Source: Hyphococcus aureus (GTDB taxonomy: Bacteria > Pseudomonadota > Alphaproteobacteria > Caulobacterales > Parvularculaceae). From it: a DNA stretch of 64,000 nucleotides. Made by a program: the position numbers and the translations under genes. The notes below the pieces were generated by a model. It was not told where the DNA came from and did no database searches. It was given only the letters and a program-made list of their open reading frames with translations. Numbering within the stretch: position 1 is the first letter of the stretch; each line of letters starts with the position of its first letter. The stretch is taken from positions 310,001 through 374,000 of the forward strand of contig NZ_JBHRSH010000001.1 of the NCBI RefSeq assembly GCF_042643165.1, given 5' to 3'. Below are positions 42,089 through 50,574 of this stretch, piece by piece.

Positions 42089-42848
42089 TACCTACTCTAC
42101 GAACGAAAGCCTCATAGTCCTCCGGTGTGTCGATCCCCGGCGCGGCGTGAGGTATCAGACCAATAGCGATTTTCCCGCCACGTTCCAGAATGCGCAGCTG
42201 TTCAAGTCTTTCGATCTTTTCCAGCGCGCCCTGAGGCGCAGCAGCGAAGTCCATCAGGCTCGCCTTTGAAAAGGCGTAAACGCCGATATGGAGATAATAA
42301 TCCTGCGGGCGCTCAATCCGGCCCATGGCGTCGCGCGGCCAGACGGCCTGATGACGCGTGAAATAGCGCGCCCAATACGCATCATCACTTATGACGGCGC
42401 CGAGGATGGCTTTCACCGCTGAAGGATCTTCGGGCGAGCCCGGCCCGGCGGTCGCATCCGCGGGAAACGGACAGGCAAGCGTTGATGCGAAAGCGCCTGC
42501 GGTCTGCTGCAAGGCTATAAGGCGTTCAATATGGTGCGGCTCAATCTCAGGCTCGTCGCCCTGGATGTTGACGATGATGTCCGCATTGATCGCGCTCGCG
42601 GCTTCGGCGATACGCGCACTGCCGGTTTCATGGGCCGTGCTGGTCATGACCGCCTTGCCGCCAAAGCCCGTTACCGCATCAAAAATCCGGTTGTCGTCGG
42701 TGGCGACAATGACCGACGCCGCCTTTTTCACCTGCAAGGCATTTTCATATACATGCTGGATCAACGGTTTGCCGGTTCGTGTGAGCAAGGGCTTGCCCGG
42801 CAGCCGGGTCGAGGCGTAGCGCGCAGGGATGATGATGGCGGCCTTCAC
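42075..42848 (-). CDS. kdsB: 3-deoxy-manno-octulosonate cytidylyltransferase
   Basis: The 257-aa enzyme activates Kdo with CTP for lipid A-core synthesis. It shows IIPARYASTRLPGKPLL (about 5-21), the CTP loop with VATDDNRI (about 48-55), VNIQGDEPEIEP (about 93-104) and HIGVYAFSKASL (about 186-197). Length fits the family. ATG overlaps the VanZ stop (ATGA), in an operon galE-vanZ-kdsB. It implies a Gram-negative outer membrane with Kdo-containing LPS. Confidence 0.96.
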   Translation of the reverse strand: MKAAIIIPARYASTRLPGKPLLTRTGKPLIQHVYENALQVKKAASVIVATDDNRIFDAVTGFGGKAVMTSTAHETGSARIAEAASAINADIIVNIQGDEPEIEPHHIERLIALQQTAGAFASTLACPFPADATAGPGSPEDPSAVKAILGAVISDDAYWARYFTRHQAVWPRDAMGRIERPQDYYLHIGVYAFSKASLMDFAAAPQGALEKIERLEQLRILERGGKIAIGLIPHAAPGIDTPEDYEAFVRRVGKGAA

Positions 42849-43261
42849 GGTTTGCGGAACCTTCGCATCAGATTGGCGAGGATGACAGCGCCGGTCGCGC
42901 CTGACAGGGCGCCGAGCCCGTTAGCGATCGCATCCGCAAGCTCGGGAGAGCGCACACCGCCAACCCCCTGCAGCCATTCAAGGAAAACCCCATAGGCGGC
43001 AAGCGCCAGCGCCGATCCGCGGCGCTTTGAAAAGACTGTCAGATGCGCCCAGACGGCGGCGGCGCCAAGCGCTGAGTACGCAAGAAAATGCGCCACCTTG
43101 TCCGCGAGTTTCGGATCACCAAAAAGCGTCGTCGAAATCCACCGCGTGAAAGCGAAACCAGCTTTAACGTCATCTGGATTGGGCGTCAGCGTCAGATAGG
43201 TGACGAGCGCAAACAACAGCCCAAAGAGAATTCGCGGCCATAAATAGGAGATTCGTTTCAT
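42845..43261 (-). CDS. VanZ-like small membrane protein
   Basis: The 138-aa protein has about four helices: ILFGLLFALVTYLTLTP (about 10-26), DKVAHFLAYSALGAAAVWAH (about 54-73), ALALAAYGVFLEWLQG (about 84-99) and GLGALSGATGAVILANLM (about 115-132). The DKxxHFxxYxxL and LEWxQ patterns are typical of VanZ-like proteins. Role unknown. Coupled to galE upstream and kdsB downstream by 4-bp overlaps. Confidence 0.8.
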   Translation of the reverse strand: MKRISYLWPRILFGLLFALVTYLTLTPNPDDVKAGFAFTRWISTTLFGDPKLADKVAHFLAYSALGAAAVWAHLTVFSKRRGSALALAAYGVFLEWLQGVGGVRSPELADAIANGLGALSGATGAVILANLMRRFRKP

Positions 43262-44268
43262 GCACCGCTCTTGCGTCGTTGCGGCGCATCGCGTTCGGCA
43301 AGACGGCGCTCCCAGTCGATAGCCGTTTCGACGATGAAGTCGATATCGTCATAACGCGGGCGCCAGTCGAGCGCCGTGCGGATGGCGGCATTGTCGGCAA
43401 TCAGTTGCGGCGGATCGCCGGCGCGGCGCGGCCCCACATCATAAGGCAGATCGGTTCCGGTGACGCGCCGGAACGCCTCGACCACTTCGTAAACGGAATA
43501 ACCACGCCCATAGCCGCAATTGAGCGTAATGGCCCCGCCCTTTCCGCGCACGCGGGCGAGCGCCGCCATATGCGCCTGCGCCAAATCGCTGACATGAACG
43601 AAATCGCGAATGGCGCTGCCATCGGGCGTCGGGTAATCGCCGCCATAGATCTGGAGCTTTTCCTTTCGGACGCCGACCGCGATCTGTGCCGCAGCCTTGA
43701 TCAGATGCGTCGGTTTGCCGATTTCACCGGCGCGCCCTTGCGGATCGGCGCCCGCCACATTGAAATAGCGCAGGGTGACGAAGGAAATACCATGGGCTGC
43801 GGCGGCGTCTTCAAGGATGCGTTCACTCATGGCCATTGAGGCGCCGTAAGGCGTGATGGAGCGGATCGGCGCATCTTCGGAGATCGGCGTTCTTTCCGGC
43901 GTTCCATAAACGGATGCTGTCGAAGAAAAGATGAACCGTTTGACGCCCGCCGTGACGCAGGCGTTGATCAGGCGAAGCGTGTTCGCCGTGTTGTTGGTGT
44001 AATAGTCGAGCGGGTGACGGATCGACTCCGGCACCAGGATGGACCCGGCGAAATGGATCACCTCCTCAACGCCCTGTTCGGCGAAAATGCGGGCGAGCAC
44101 AGCTTCGTCGCCGACATCGCCCTCGACAAATTTCGCGCTTTCCGGCGCCAGCCAGCGCGCGCCGGTTGAAAGATTGTCGAGCGCAACTGCGGGCTCTCCG
44201 GCGTCTTCCAACGCCAACAGCATATGCGCGCCGATATACCCCGCGCCGCCTGTGACCAGTACGCTCAT
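43258..44268 (-). CDS. galE: UDP-glucose 4-epimerase
   Basis: The 336-aa extended SDR has VTGGAGYIGAHML (about 4-16), catalytic Ser/Thr in FSSTASVYG (about 118-126) and the YGASMAM segment with the active Tyr/Lys position altered to YxxxM (YGASM, about 145-149). The typical LRYFNVAGADP (about 170-180), NCGYGRGYSVYEV and RRAGDPPQL follow. It interconverts UDP-glucose and UDP-galactose for envelope polysaccharides. In classic GalE the Tyr is followed three residues later by Lys; here that position should be checked. ATG at 44268. Confidence 0.88.
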   Translation of the reverse strand: MSVLVTGGAGYIGAHMLLALEDAGEPAVALDNLSTGARWLAPESAKFVEGDVGDEAVLARIFAEQGVEEVIHFAGSILVPESIRHPLDYYTNNTANTLRLINACVTAGVKRFIFSSTASVYGTPERTPISEDAPIRSITPYGASMAMSERILEDAAAAHGISFVTLRYFNVAGADPQGRAGEIGKPTHLIKAAAQIAVGVRKEKLQIYGGDYPTPDGSAIRDFVHVSDLAQAHMAALARVRGKGGAITLNCGYGRGYSVYEVVEAFRRVTGTDLPYDVGPRRAGDPPQLIADNAAIRTALDWRPRYDDIDFIVETAIDWERRLAERDAPQRRKSGA

Positions 44269-44428
44269 TGTCTGCCGCTCAGCTTCCGCCTGACCTGTTC
44301 CGCCCACTCTGGCTGCGTTTAAGGGCCCGCGCATCCTTGAATTTTAAGGTTGCGCACGATTCTTTATCAGATTTTTTATAGCCTTTTCGCATGCTGGAGT
44401 GTACCGGCTAGCATGGAAATCCCTGATA

Positions 44429-45190
44429 ATGGCGCGCATGATCGACCGACTATTGAGGAAATCCGGCTCAAACTGGCCGGAAACCGCAGCCGTCCCTGAC
44501 GGCAAGCGGATTTACGCTATCGGCGATATTCATGGCCGCGCCGACATGCTGGACGAACTGCTCTACGACATTGAAAAAGACGCCGGCTCTCTCGACGCTG
44601 CTCAGCTTATCTTTCTCGGCGATTACGTGGACCGGGGCGATGACAGTCGCGGCGTGATTGAGCGGCTGATCAAACTCCAGACGGAACACGAAGACGCTGT
44701 CTTTCTGAAAGGCAATCACGAGGAGCTTTTGCTCGATTTCCTTGAGGAACCGGAAGATCTCGGCCACTGGCTCGATTGGGGCGGCGAAGAAACGCTCGAA
44801 AGCTATGGCATCAGCACGGTGGGGCAGCCCAAGCCAACCCTCGCGGAGCAATGGTTCGCCCTCGCCCCGAAAAGCCATTTTGAGTTTCTGAACGCGCTCA
44901 AGATTCGCCATGTCGAAGGCGACTTTCTGTTCGTCCATGCGGGGCTGCGCCCAGGCGCGCCGCTCGAAGATCAAACCGATGCGGATATGTTGTGGATCCG
45001 GAAGCGCTTCCACAACGCATCCGCCGATGAGCGCCCGGATTATGTGGTCGTCCATGGGCATACGCCCACCAACAAGCCTGTGGATGCGGGATGGCGCATC
45101 GGTGTCGACACTGGCGCCGTTTATGGAGGGCTGCTGACGGCTGTCGTCCTCGAAGGAACAACCAGACGTTTTCTCAGCGTGGCTGATTAG
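44429..45190 (+). CDS. Serine/threonine-type metallophosphoesterase
   Basis: The 253-aa protein shows the PPP-family metal motifs in order: IGDIHGRADM (about 31-40), LGDYVDRGDDSRGV (about 62-75), LKGNHEELLLDF (about 92-103), FVHAGLRPGAP (about 168-178) and VVHGHTPTNKP (about 206-216). It could dephosphorylate phosphoproteins or diadenosine polyphosphates. The ATG at 44429 is the first good one; a later ATG at 44438 is possible. It converges on the methyltransferase gene with stops overlapping by 4 bp. Confidence 0.88.
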   Translation: MARMIDRLLRKSGSNWPETAAVPDGKRIYAIGDIHGRADMLDELLYDIEKDAGSLDAAQLIFLGDYVDRGDDSRGVIERLIKLQTEHEDAVFLKGNHEELLLDFLEEPEDLGHWLDWGGEETLESYGISTVGQPKPTLAEQWFALAPKSHFEFLNALKIRHVEGDFLFVHAGLRPGAPLEDQTDADMLWIRKRFHNASADERPDYVVVHGHTPTNKPVDAGWRIGVDTGAVYGGLLTAVVLEGTTRRFLSVAD

Positions 45191-46539
45191 CCGTTCGCGG
45201 TTTTTGCATCGGGGTTGTCAGCGATCAGGCGCGGGCCGCCCGCCGCCGCAAGAATCGCCCGCAATGTGTGCGCGCCAGCCGGGCCATCGCCGCTGTTGAT
45301 CGCCTTGCCATATTCGCTTGCGAAATTGAGAGACGTGACAATGTGGGGGGTCGGCGTCACAAAAATGATCTGGGCGCCAAGCATGACCGCCTCACGCCAG
45401 CGCTCAAGAATTTCACGCTTGTAGCGGGAGGACGCGATCAGGAAATCCGGCTCCACGGAACGGCATTCGGCTTCGGAAATAATGCGCGGGCCTTTTTCGC
45501 CGAGACGTTCTTTTTCCCGCGCTACGGATGTGTCGACCGCAGCGGTGATCGCTTTTCCGGCCGGGCCGGCCCAGCGCAGCAGCGCTTCTGTTTGTGCGTC
45601 AGCGCCAAGGATATGCGCGCACTCGCCGCGTCCAGCGATGTCTTCGAGAATTTCTATAAAGTCGCGCCGCACTTCCGCAGCGCGCTGTTCGAAGGATTGA
45701 TAAGGTTGCAGCGCACGCATGGCGAGGGCGTTTTCCTCGTCCCAGAGCCGCGCCAGACGCTCATACCAGGGATCGAAGTCATATTCTTCAAACTCGGCAT
45801 GGGTAATGAAAAGGCGGATGGACCCGCCTTCCTTCGCTGTCAGGGAGCCTTTGAAAACTTTCAGTCCCGCTTCGCGCAGGAGCCATTCGAGCACGGACAG
45901 GGAGTAAACGGCGGAGACGCCTGCCTGAAGCGTTTCAACGCAGGTGCGCGTCAGGACGATCGGCGCATAAAGGGTTTCGAGCGCAAAAACGCCGTCCGGC
46001 GCCAACAGTTCTTTCACGCGCTTCAGAAAAACACGCGGCTCGGCGATATGCTCGATGACGGAAACCGCCGTAACGATATCGAATTTCTTGTCGCCAAAAG
46101 CCGCATCGAGATCCTTTGATGGGAAGGGAGATTTTCCGGTCCAGGCCCAGTCGCCAATCTCGTCCAGATGTTCCGACGGATCAACGCCATAACGGTCGAC
46201 CCAGCGCGGGTAGAAAGACAACAATGTGCCGTCGCTGCAACCGATATCAAGCGCGGCGCAGTCCCGCCCTGAAATCATTTCGAGCGCTTCGGTCGCAACC
46301 GCGCGCAGATGATCCCGGGTCGAGGCATGATGGCCCGATGGCGTATAGGTGAAGTCATCTTCCACATTGGCCGACTGCAACAATCCGCAAGCGCGCGCAT
46401 CGCGAGATGGGTCGCAAAGAACATAGTCGGCGGACGGGTCCGCTTTGCGGCCAAGTCCAATGCGCGAACCGGACGGCATGGAAAAAGCCGGCGTCAGCGC
46501 CTTCGATCCGCATGCGCGGCAATGCGTCAAATGTTTCAC
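45187..46539 (-). CDS. SAM-dependent methyltransferase of the NDP-sugar C-methyltransferase type
   Basis: The 450-aa protein has three parts: an N-terminal zinc motif region CRACGSKAL with a later C (about 8-70), a class I SAM domain with ALDIGCSDGTLLSFYP (about 94-109) and IVTAVSVIEHIAEP (about 154-167), and a C-terminal domain with HILGADAQTEALLRW and LIASSRYKREIL. This layout (Methyltransf_13/11/14) is that of TylCIII-like hexose C-3 methyltransferases and relatives. It may act in surface-sugar synthesis, in keeping with galE nearby. Specificity not determined. Confidence 0.82.
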   Translation of the reverse strand: MKHLTHCRACGSKALTPAFSMPSGSRIGLGRKADPSADYVLCDPSRDARACGLLQSANVEDDFTYTPSGHHASTRDHLRAVATEALEMISGRDCAALDIGCSDGTLLSFYPRWVDRYGVDPSEHLDEIGDWAWTGKSPFPSKDLDAAFGDKKFDIVTAVSVIEHIAEPRVFLKRVKELLAPDGVFALETLYAPIVLTRTCVETLQAGVSAVYSLSVLEWLLREAGLKVFKGSLTAKEGGSIRLFITHAEFEEYDFDPWYERLARLWDEENALAMRALQPYQSFEQRAAEVRRDFIEILEDIAGRGECAHILGADAQTEALLRWAGPAGKAITAAVDTSVAREKERLGEKGPRIISEAECRSVEPDFLIASSRYKREILERWREAVMLGAQIIFVTPTPHIVTSLNFASEYGKAINSGDGPAGAHTLRAILAAAGGPRLIADNPDAKTANG

Positions 46540-46634
46540 AGGGTCGGCGCCTTTCGAAAAACGGAGACTTCGTTTCCGGAAAAGCTCGCAGGACTGCGCT
46601 AATAAAATGTAAAAGTAGGAAAAAAGTCATTGTA

Positions 46635-46661
46635 AAGCGGGGGCTTAGACACACCCCGCTT
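46635..46661 (-). terminator. Probable rho-independent terminator after the MAPEG gene
   Basis: AAGCGGGG and CCCCGCTT form an 8-bp stem with an 11-nt loop just past the MAPEG stop (46679). A T run follows about ten bases beyond on the minus strand. Confidence 0.45.
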
Positions 46662-46678
46662 ACACAGTTTAACAAAGT

Positions 46679-47068
46679 CTAAACCAGCGCGGTCCAGATC
46701 AGCCAGAGCCCGGTCACAAGCAGTGTCAGCATGGTGAGCACAGTGCCGATCATGCGGCCCATGGGCCACACCCCCATGCCTAGCCCCAACAGATGCGACA
46801 CACGCGCAAAGAAAAAGACCCCGCCCAGAAGATGAATGCCGACAACAGGCGCATTCAACAGCGCAAGCAGGACCAGACCGCCAATCGCCGCCGGGGCGTA
46901 TTCAATATAATTGCCTTGCGTCCGGATCGCTTTGGTCATGGCGTCATTGCCGCCGTCGCCGAGATTAATCTTGTGCTTCATGCGAACGGAGCCAACCCTT
47001 GCGCTCAGAAAAATCAGCAACAGCGCGTTGAGACCGACCCACAGGGCGGCGGCTTCTAAAGATGTCAT
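46679..47068 (-). CDS. MAPEG-family membrane protein
   Basis: The 129-aa protein has four helices and the family pattern: N-terminal LWVGLNALLLIFLSARVG (about 10-27), R in VRMKHKINLGDGGND (about 28-42), then TQGNYIEYAPAAIGGL (about 50-65) and the ARVSHLLGLGMG segment. MAPEG proteins include glutathione-dependent transferases and eicosanoid enzymes. Bacterial members are mostly uncharacterised. It follows the ArgE-like gene by 24 bp on the same strand. Confidence 0.88.
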   Translation of the reverse strand: MTSLEAAALWVGLNALLLIFLSARVGSVRMKHKINLGDGGNDAMTKAIRTQGNYIEYAPAAIGGLVLLALLNAPVVGIHLLGGVFFFARVSHLLGLGMGVWPMGRMIGTVLTMLTLLVTGLWLIWTALV

Positions 47069-47092
47069 GACGTTCCCCTTTTGGTTTTGTTG

Positions 47093-48250
47093 TTATGCGC
47101 TTAGACGTTCGATAAGGCGGCGAATGAACATCGTCCCTTCTTTTACCTGGTCGAGCGTAATGAATTCATCGGGCTGGTGCGCCTGATCGATAGAGCCCGG
47201 CCCGCAAATGACGACCGAAAAACCCGCTTCCTGAAACTGGCCCGCCTCCGCCGCATAGGAAACGACATCGGTCGAATTGAGACCGGTGATCGCCTTGGCG
47301 AGATCGGCGGCGGGATTGTCCGCATGAGGCGCCAGCGACGGCGCATTGCTGATCTGTTCGATCTCAATCCGGCAGCCAGGCGCCTTGGCGCGCATTTCCG
47401 CCTCGATCCCGCGGGCGTAATCGGTGAACTCGGCGATGATGTCCTCGCGGCTGTCGCCGGGCACAACCCGCATATCCCACTGAAACATGGCCTCGCCCGC
47501 CATGATGTTAAGCTGCGTGCCGCCGCGCACCACATTGACGGTCATGGTGGAATAAGGCGGATCAAAGGGCGAGGACGGATCAGCAGCGGCTTCGCGGCGT
47601 TCGCGCATACCCGAAATCTTGGTGATGAGCTTCGCCGCCGCCTCCACCGCGGACACGCCCCGGTCGGTCTGGCTTGAATGGGTGGTGTAGCCTGTCACCC
47701 TGACTGTGAAGGAGGCGATCCCTTTATGGCCGTCGATCACCTTCATATTGGTCGGTTCGCCGACAATCACCGATGAGGGCTTGGGCATGCGCTCGGCAAT
47801 CTCGGCGATCATGCGCGGGGCCCCGAGCAGGCCAATCTCCTCATCATAGGACAGGGCGAAAATAACCGGGCGCTTCATCCCGGCGGCGAGCATGTCGGGG
47901 ACCAGCGACAGGGCGATCGCCGAGAAGCTCTTCATGTCAGCGACGCCGCGGCCGTAAAGCTTTCCGTCTTTCTCCGTCACCTGGAAAGGATCGGTGGACC
48001 AGTCCTGCCCTTCCACGGGAACCACATCGGTATGGCCGGAAAGAACGACGCCGCCTTCGACCTTCGGCCCGACCAGGGCGTAGAGATTGGCTTTGGTCCC
48101 TTCGTCGTCATAGACGCGAAAAGTGTCGACGCCGAAGCCGTGAAGATAGGCCTCCACATCTTCAATGAGCGCGAGATTGGATTTAGAGGAAGTGGTGTCA
48201 AAAGCGACCAGCCGGTCGATCCATTCACGTTGGGGGGTGATGTCTGTCAT
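47093..48250 (-). CDS. argE: M20 peptidase, acetylornithine deacetylase (ArgE) type
   Basis: The 385-aa protein has the M20 zinc motifs: VVLSGHTDVVPVEGQDW (about 68-84), GRGVADMKSF with the bridging Asp (about 100-109), SYDEEIGLLGA (catalytic Glu pair, about 137-147), VGEPT (about 165) and the late His in GPGSIDQAHQPDEFI (about 346-360). It should remove the N-acetyl group from acetylornithine. Relatives act on other acyl-amino acids. ATG at 48250 fits the family N-terminus; a start at 48286 would add 12 residues. Confidence 0.88.
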   Translation of the reverse strand: MTDITPQREWIDRLVAFDTTSSKSNLALIEDVEAYLHGFGVDTFRVYDDEGTKANLYALVGPKVEGGVVLSGHTDVVPVEGQDWSTDPFQVTEKDGKLYGRGVADMKSFSAIALSLVPDMLAAGMKRPVIFALSYDEEIGLLGAPRMIAEIAERMPKPSSVIVGEPTNMKVIDGHKGIASFTVRVTGYTTHSSQTDRGVSAVEAAAKLITKISGMRERREAAADPSSPFDPPYSTMTVNVVRGGTQLNIMAGEAMFQWDMRVVPGDSREDIIAEFTDYARGIEAEMRAKAPGCRIEIEQISNAPSLAPHADNPAADLAKAITGLNSTDVVSYAAEAGQFQEAGFSVVICGPGSIDQAHQPDEFITLDQVKEGTMFIRRLIERLSA

Positions 48251-48418
48251 TTGCGCAAATTGCGCGAAGACAGCCCCGAATGGCAAGCGCGATTAGCGCT
48301 GCTGCATCACTTTCTTACTGATATTGAAGGGAAATCTGACATTTCGCCTCCTTTGCCGGAGGCTGTCCCGTGGATGCCCCGGCGCAGGGCCGGGGCATCA
48401 ACAGAAGTCGAGGACGCC

Positions 48419-48703
48419 TTAGGCGGCCTTCCGGCGGCGCACTGTTTTGCGCTTGGCGGTCGTTTTCTTCGCCGCTTTTTTCGCAGCCGGCTTTTTCTTC
48501 ACCGTCAGCTTTACTTTTTTCGCCGTCTTGCGCTTGGCAGGAGCTTTGCGCTTTGCAGTCGTTTTCTTGGCTGCTTTTTTCACAGTCTTTTTCTTGGCGG
48601 TGGTTTTCTTCGCCGCTTTCTTGGCGGTCGTTTTCTTCTTGGCCGTCACGGCCTTTTTCTTCGCTGCAGGTTTCGCAGCTTTTCTTTTCACAGCTTTTCT
48701 CAT
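48419..48703 (-). CDS. Lysine/alanine-rich histone-H1-like protein
   Basis: The 94-aa protein is made of degenerate AKKxTAKK repeats, for example KAVTAKKKTTAKKAAKKTTA, with no acidic residues. It matches bacterial H1-like (Hc1/AlgP C-terminal) proteins that bind DNA nonspecifically. ATG at 48703 follows GGGGATGCTTTCTG. The repetitive GCGGC/TTCTTC coding is prone to slippage. It may compact DNA or act as a charged regulator. Confidence 0.8.
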   Translation of the reverse strand: MRKAVKRKAAKPAAKKKAVTAKKKTTAKKAAKKTTAKKKTVKKAAKKTTAKRKAPAKRKTAKKVKLTVKKKPAAKKAAKKTTAKRKTVRRRKAA

Positions 48704-48840
48704 CAGAAAGCATCCCCTGAAACACTGACCAACTGTCAGCAAGAATCCCCATTATCTTGATACGGGTAAACGAACAATAAAAAAATTTCAGGCGCTCTTG
48801 ACTCTGATCTCGCTACGGAACGTCCGTATCAGGAATCGAA

Positions 48841-48869
48841 AACCCCCGTTCGACGATCGAACGGGGGTT
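48841..48869 (-). terminator. Rho-independent terminator of the FKBP gene
   Basis: A 13-bp perfect stem (48841-48853 with 48857-48869, arms AACCCCCGTTCGA and TCGAACGGGGGTT) has a 3-nt loop. On the minus strand it is followed by TTTTCG, 29 bp after the FKBP stop. Confidence 0.85.
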
Positions 48870-48897
48870 CAAGTTGAGTCTCGAAAGTCGACTCTGC

Positions 48898-49884
48898 TTA
48901 CTTCACATCGAGAAGTTCAACCTCGAAGATCAATGCTTCATTGGGCCCGATCGGTCCGCCGGGAGTGCCCGCTTCGCCATAAGCAAGCGATGGCGGAATG
49001 AAGAAACGGAACTTGTCGCCTTCACTCATCAGCGGCAGCGCTTCGCCAACCCAGGGCTCCATGACGGCGCTCAATGGAAACTCCGCCGGCTGGTTGCTCT
49101 CATAGGAAGAGCCCAGCGCCGTGCCGCTGACCAGTTTACTTTCGAAATGAATCTGAACCGTACTGTCTTCCCCGGGGCTTTCGCCGTCATCAGCGCCTTC
49201 GGTGAGGATCTCATATTGCAGGCCTGACGGCGTTGTTTTAACGCCTGCCTTCTTGGCGTTTTCAGCGAAAAAGGCGTTCGCCGCTTCGAGATTGCGCGCC
49301 GCGTTCTGCACCTTGATCAGCTCGACATCGAAGATCAGCGCCTCATTAGGGCCGATGCCGCCGCCGGGTCCGCCGCGGGCGCCATAGGCAAGCTCGGATG
49401 GAATGAAGAAGCGGAATCTATCGCCCTCACTCATCAATTGCAGGCCTTCGATCCAGCCGGGAATAACGCCGTTCAATGGAAATTGCGCCGCGGCACCGCG
49501 AGCGCGAGAAGAATCGAACTCCATCCCGTCCATGAGTGTGCCCACATAATGAACAACGACGAGATCAGTGGAAACCGGGGAGAGACCATCGGCTGGTCCT
49601 TTCTCAAGCACCATATATTGAAGACCACTGTCGGTGACGTTCACGCCTTCTCGCGCCTTGTTCTCTTCCAGGAAGGCGGCCGATGCAGCGAGATTTTCGG
49701 CTGCGAGCTTTTCAAAATCAGCGCGCAGCTCAGTGTCGGTCTTCGCTTCATCGGGGAGGTCAGCGGCCGCGATCTCAGCTTCCGATTCGGAATCAGCCGC
49801 CTCGACAGCTTCACTTTCTTCTTTTTTGCCGCAGGCGGCGAGCGCCAGCGCCGCGGCCCCGGCCAGCAGGAAAATCTTACGCAA
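48898..49884 (-). CDS. Tandem FKBP-type peptidyl-prolyl isomerase lipoprotein
   Basis: The 328-aa protein has a lipoprotein signal (MRKIFLLAGAAALALAACGK, lipobox Cys about 18), an acidic linker with helices (to about 85), then two FKBP domains: the first around VVHYVGTLMDGMEFDSS to GGIGPNEALIFDVEL (about 110-190), the second from STVQIHFESKL to GGPIGPNEALIFEVEL (about 235-325). Both end with the usual FDVELI/FEVELL strand. It is probably a periplasmic folding catalyst. The second domain lacks several aromatic active-site residues in its first strand (VQIHFESK instead of VxVxYxGxL), so it may be mainly a binding unit. Start is TTG with GGAG upstream. Confidence 0.9.
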   Translation of the reverse strand: MRKIFLLAGAAALALAACGKKEESEAVEAADSESEAEIAAADLPDEAKTDTELRADFEKLAAENLAASAAFLEENKAREGVNVTDSGLQYMVLEKGPADGLSPVSTDLVVVHYVGTLMDGMEFDSSRARGAAAQFPLNGVIPGWIEGLQLMSEGDRFRFFIPSELAYGARGGPGGGIGPNEALIFDVELIKVQNAARNLEAANAFFAENAKKAGVKTTPSGLQYEILTEGADDGESPGEDSTVQIHFESKLVSGTALGSSYESNQPAEFPLSAVMEPWVGEALPLMSEGDKFRFFIPPSLAYGEAGTPGGPIGPNEALIFEVELLDVK

Positions 49885-50010
49885 GGGGAGACTCCTTTAT
49901 TAACAGGCGTTGATTGCAGCTTGCGCGGGACCCTAGCCTATGGCGCGGGCGGGAGAAAACCGCCACGAAGGCGGAAATCGTCCCCGCTGGTTACTTTCAT
50001 GTAATTCTGC

Positions 50011-50574
50011 TCAGGCGCTGAGGCGCTGCATGACGTAAAGGGCGTAAATAGCGGCCCAGGCGAATGCGAGACCATAGGGCGCAAAGCGTTGCAGCCCGAA
50101 ACGCGCCGCAAGCCGCAATCCCAGCGCCGTCAACCCGAGAGCGAGCGTGAAACGCGCAAGGCGCGCCACATAGCCCACCATGGCGAAAAGGAATGGATTG
50201 ACGCCGTCAGCGCCTGCCTCCACCGCGTAGATCTTGAAGGGCGCGCCTGTCACGGCGCCGACAGTAAGGTCGATAGGCCAGAACCCTTCTAGCTCTCCCA
50301 AAACGCGGAGCAGCAAATCCTCACCGATCAGCGGCACCGAGAGAAGAAAGGCGCGCGCGGCCTCCGGATCGGCGGCGCCCCATATCACCATGGGCAGCGC
50401 GCCCACCGCCGCGCCGCAAGCCGCGATCGTCGCGAAGCGGAAAGCGCGGGAAAAACCGAAAACCAGCACCGCCGCCGTTAAAAGAACATCAGGTACGATG
50501 AAAAAGAAGGTCGCTTCCGCAAAACCCCATAGCGCGGCGCCCGCGAACCACAATTTCTGGTCCTTTATTCCCAT
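50011..50574 (-). CDS. Integral membrane protein, VTT/DedA-related (YqaA-like)
   Basis: The 187-aa protein has about five membrane helices with ALWGFAEATFFFIVPDVLLT (about 13-32), where the AExxFFxxPD pattern recalls the SNARE-associated/VTT group (YqaA, DedA). Helices around 90-190 end in YALYVMQRL. Possible role in lipid or ion transport. It overlaps the acyltransferase stop by 10 bp, so it belongs to a lipid-linked operon (50011-53396). Confidence 0.65.
   Translation of the reverse strand: MGIKDQKLWFAGAALWGFAEATFFFIVPDVLLTAAVLVFGFSRAFRFATIAACGAAVGALPMVIWGAADPEAARAFLLSVPLIGEDLLLRVLGELEGFWPIDLTVGAVTGAPFKIYAVEAGADGVNPFLFAMVGYVARLARFTLALGLTALGLRLAARFGLQRFAPYGLAFAWAAIYALYVMQRLSA

Noticed and set aside
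44266..44334. N-terminal extension of galE to 44334
   Set aside because: The extra 22 residues have no ribosome site and precede the family-standard VTGGAGYIG start.
45268..46119. 283-codon plus-strand open frame
   Set aside because: It is antisense to the methyltransferase gene, which has clear SAM motifs.
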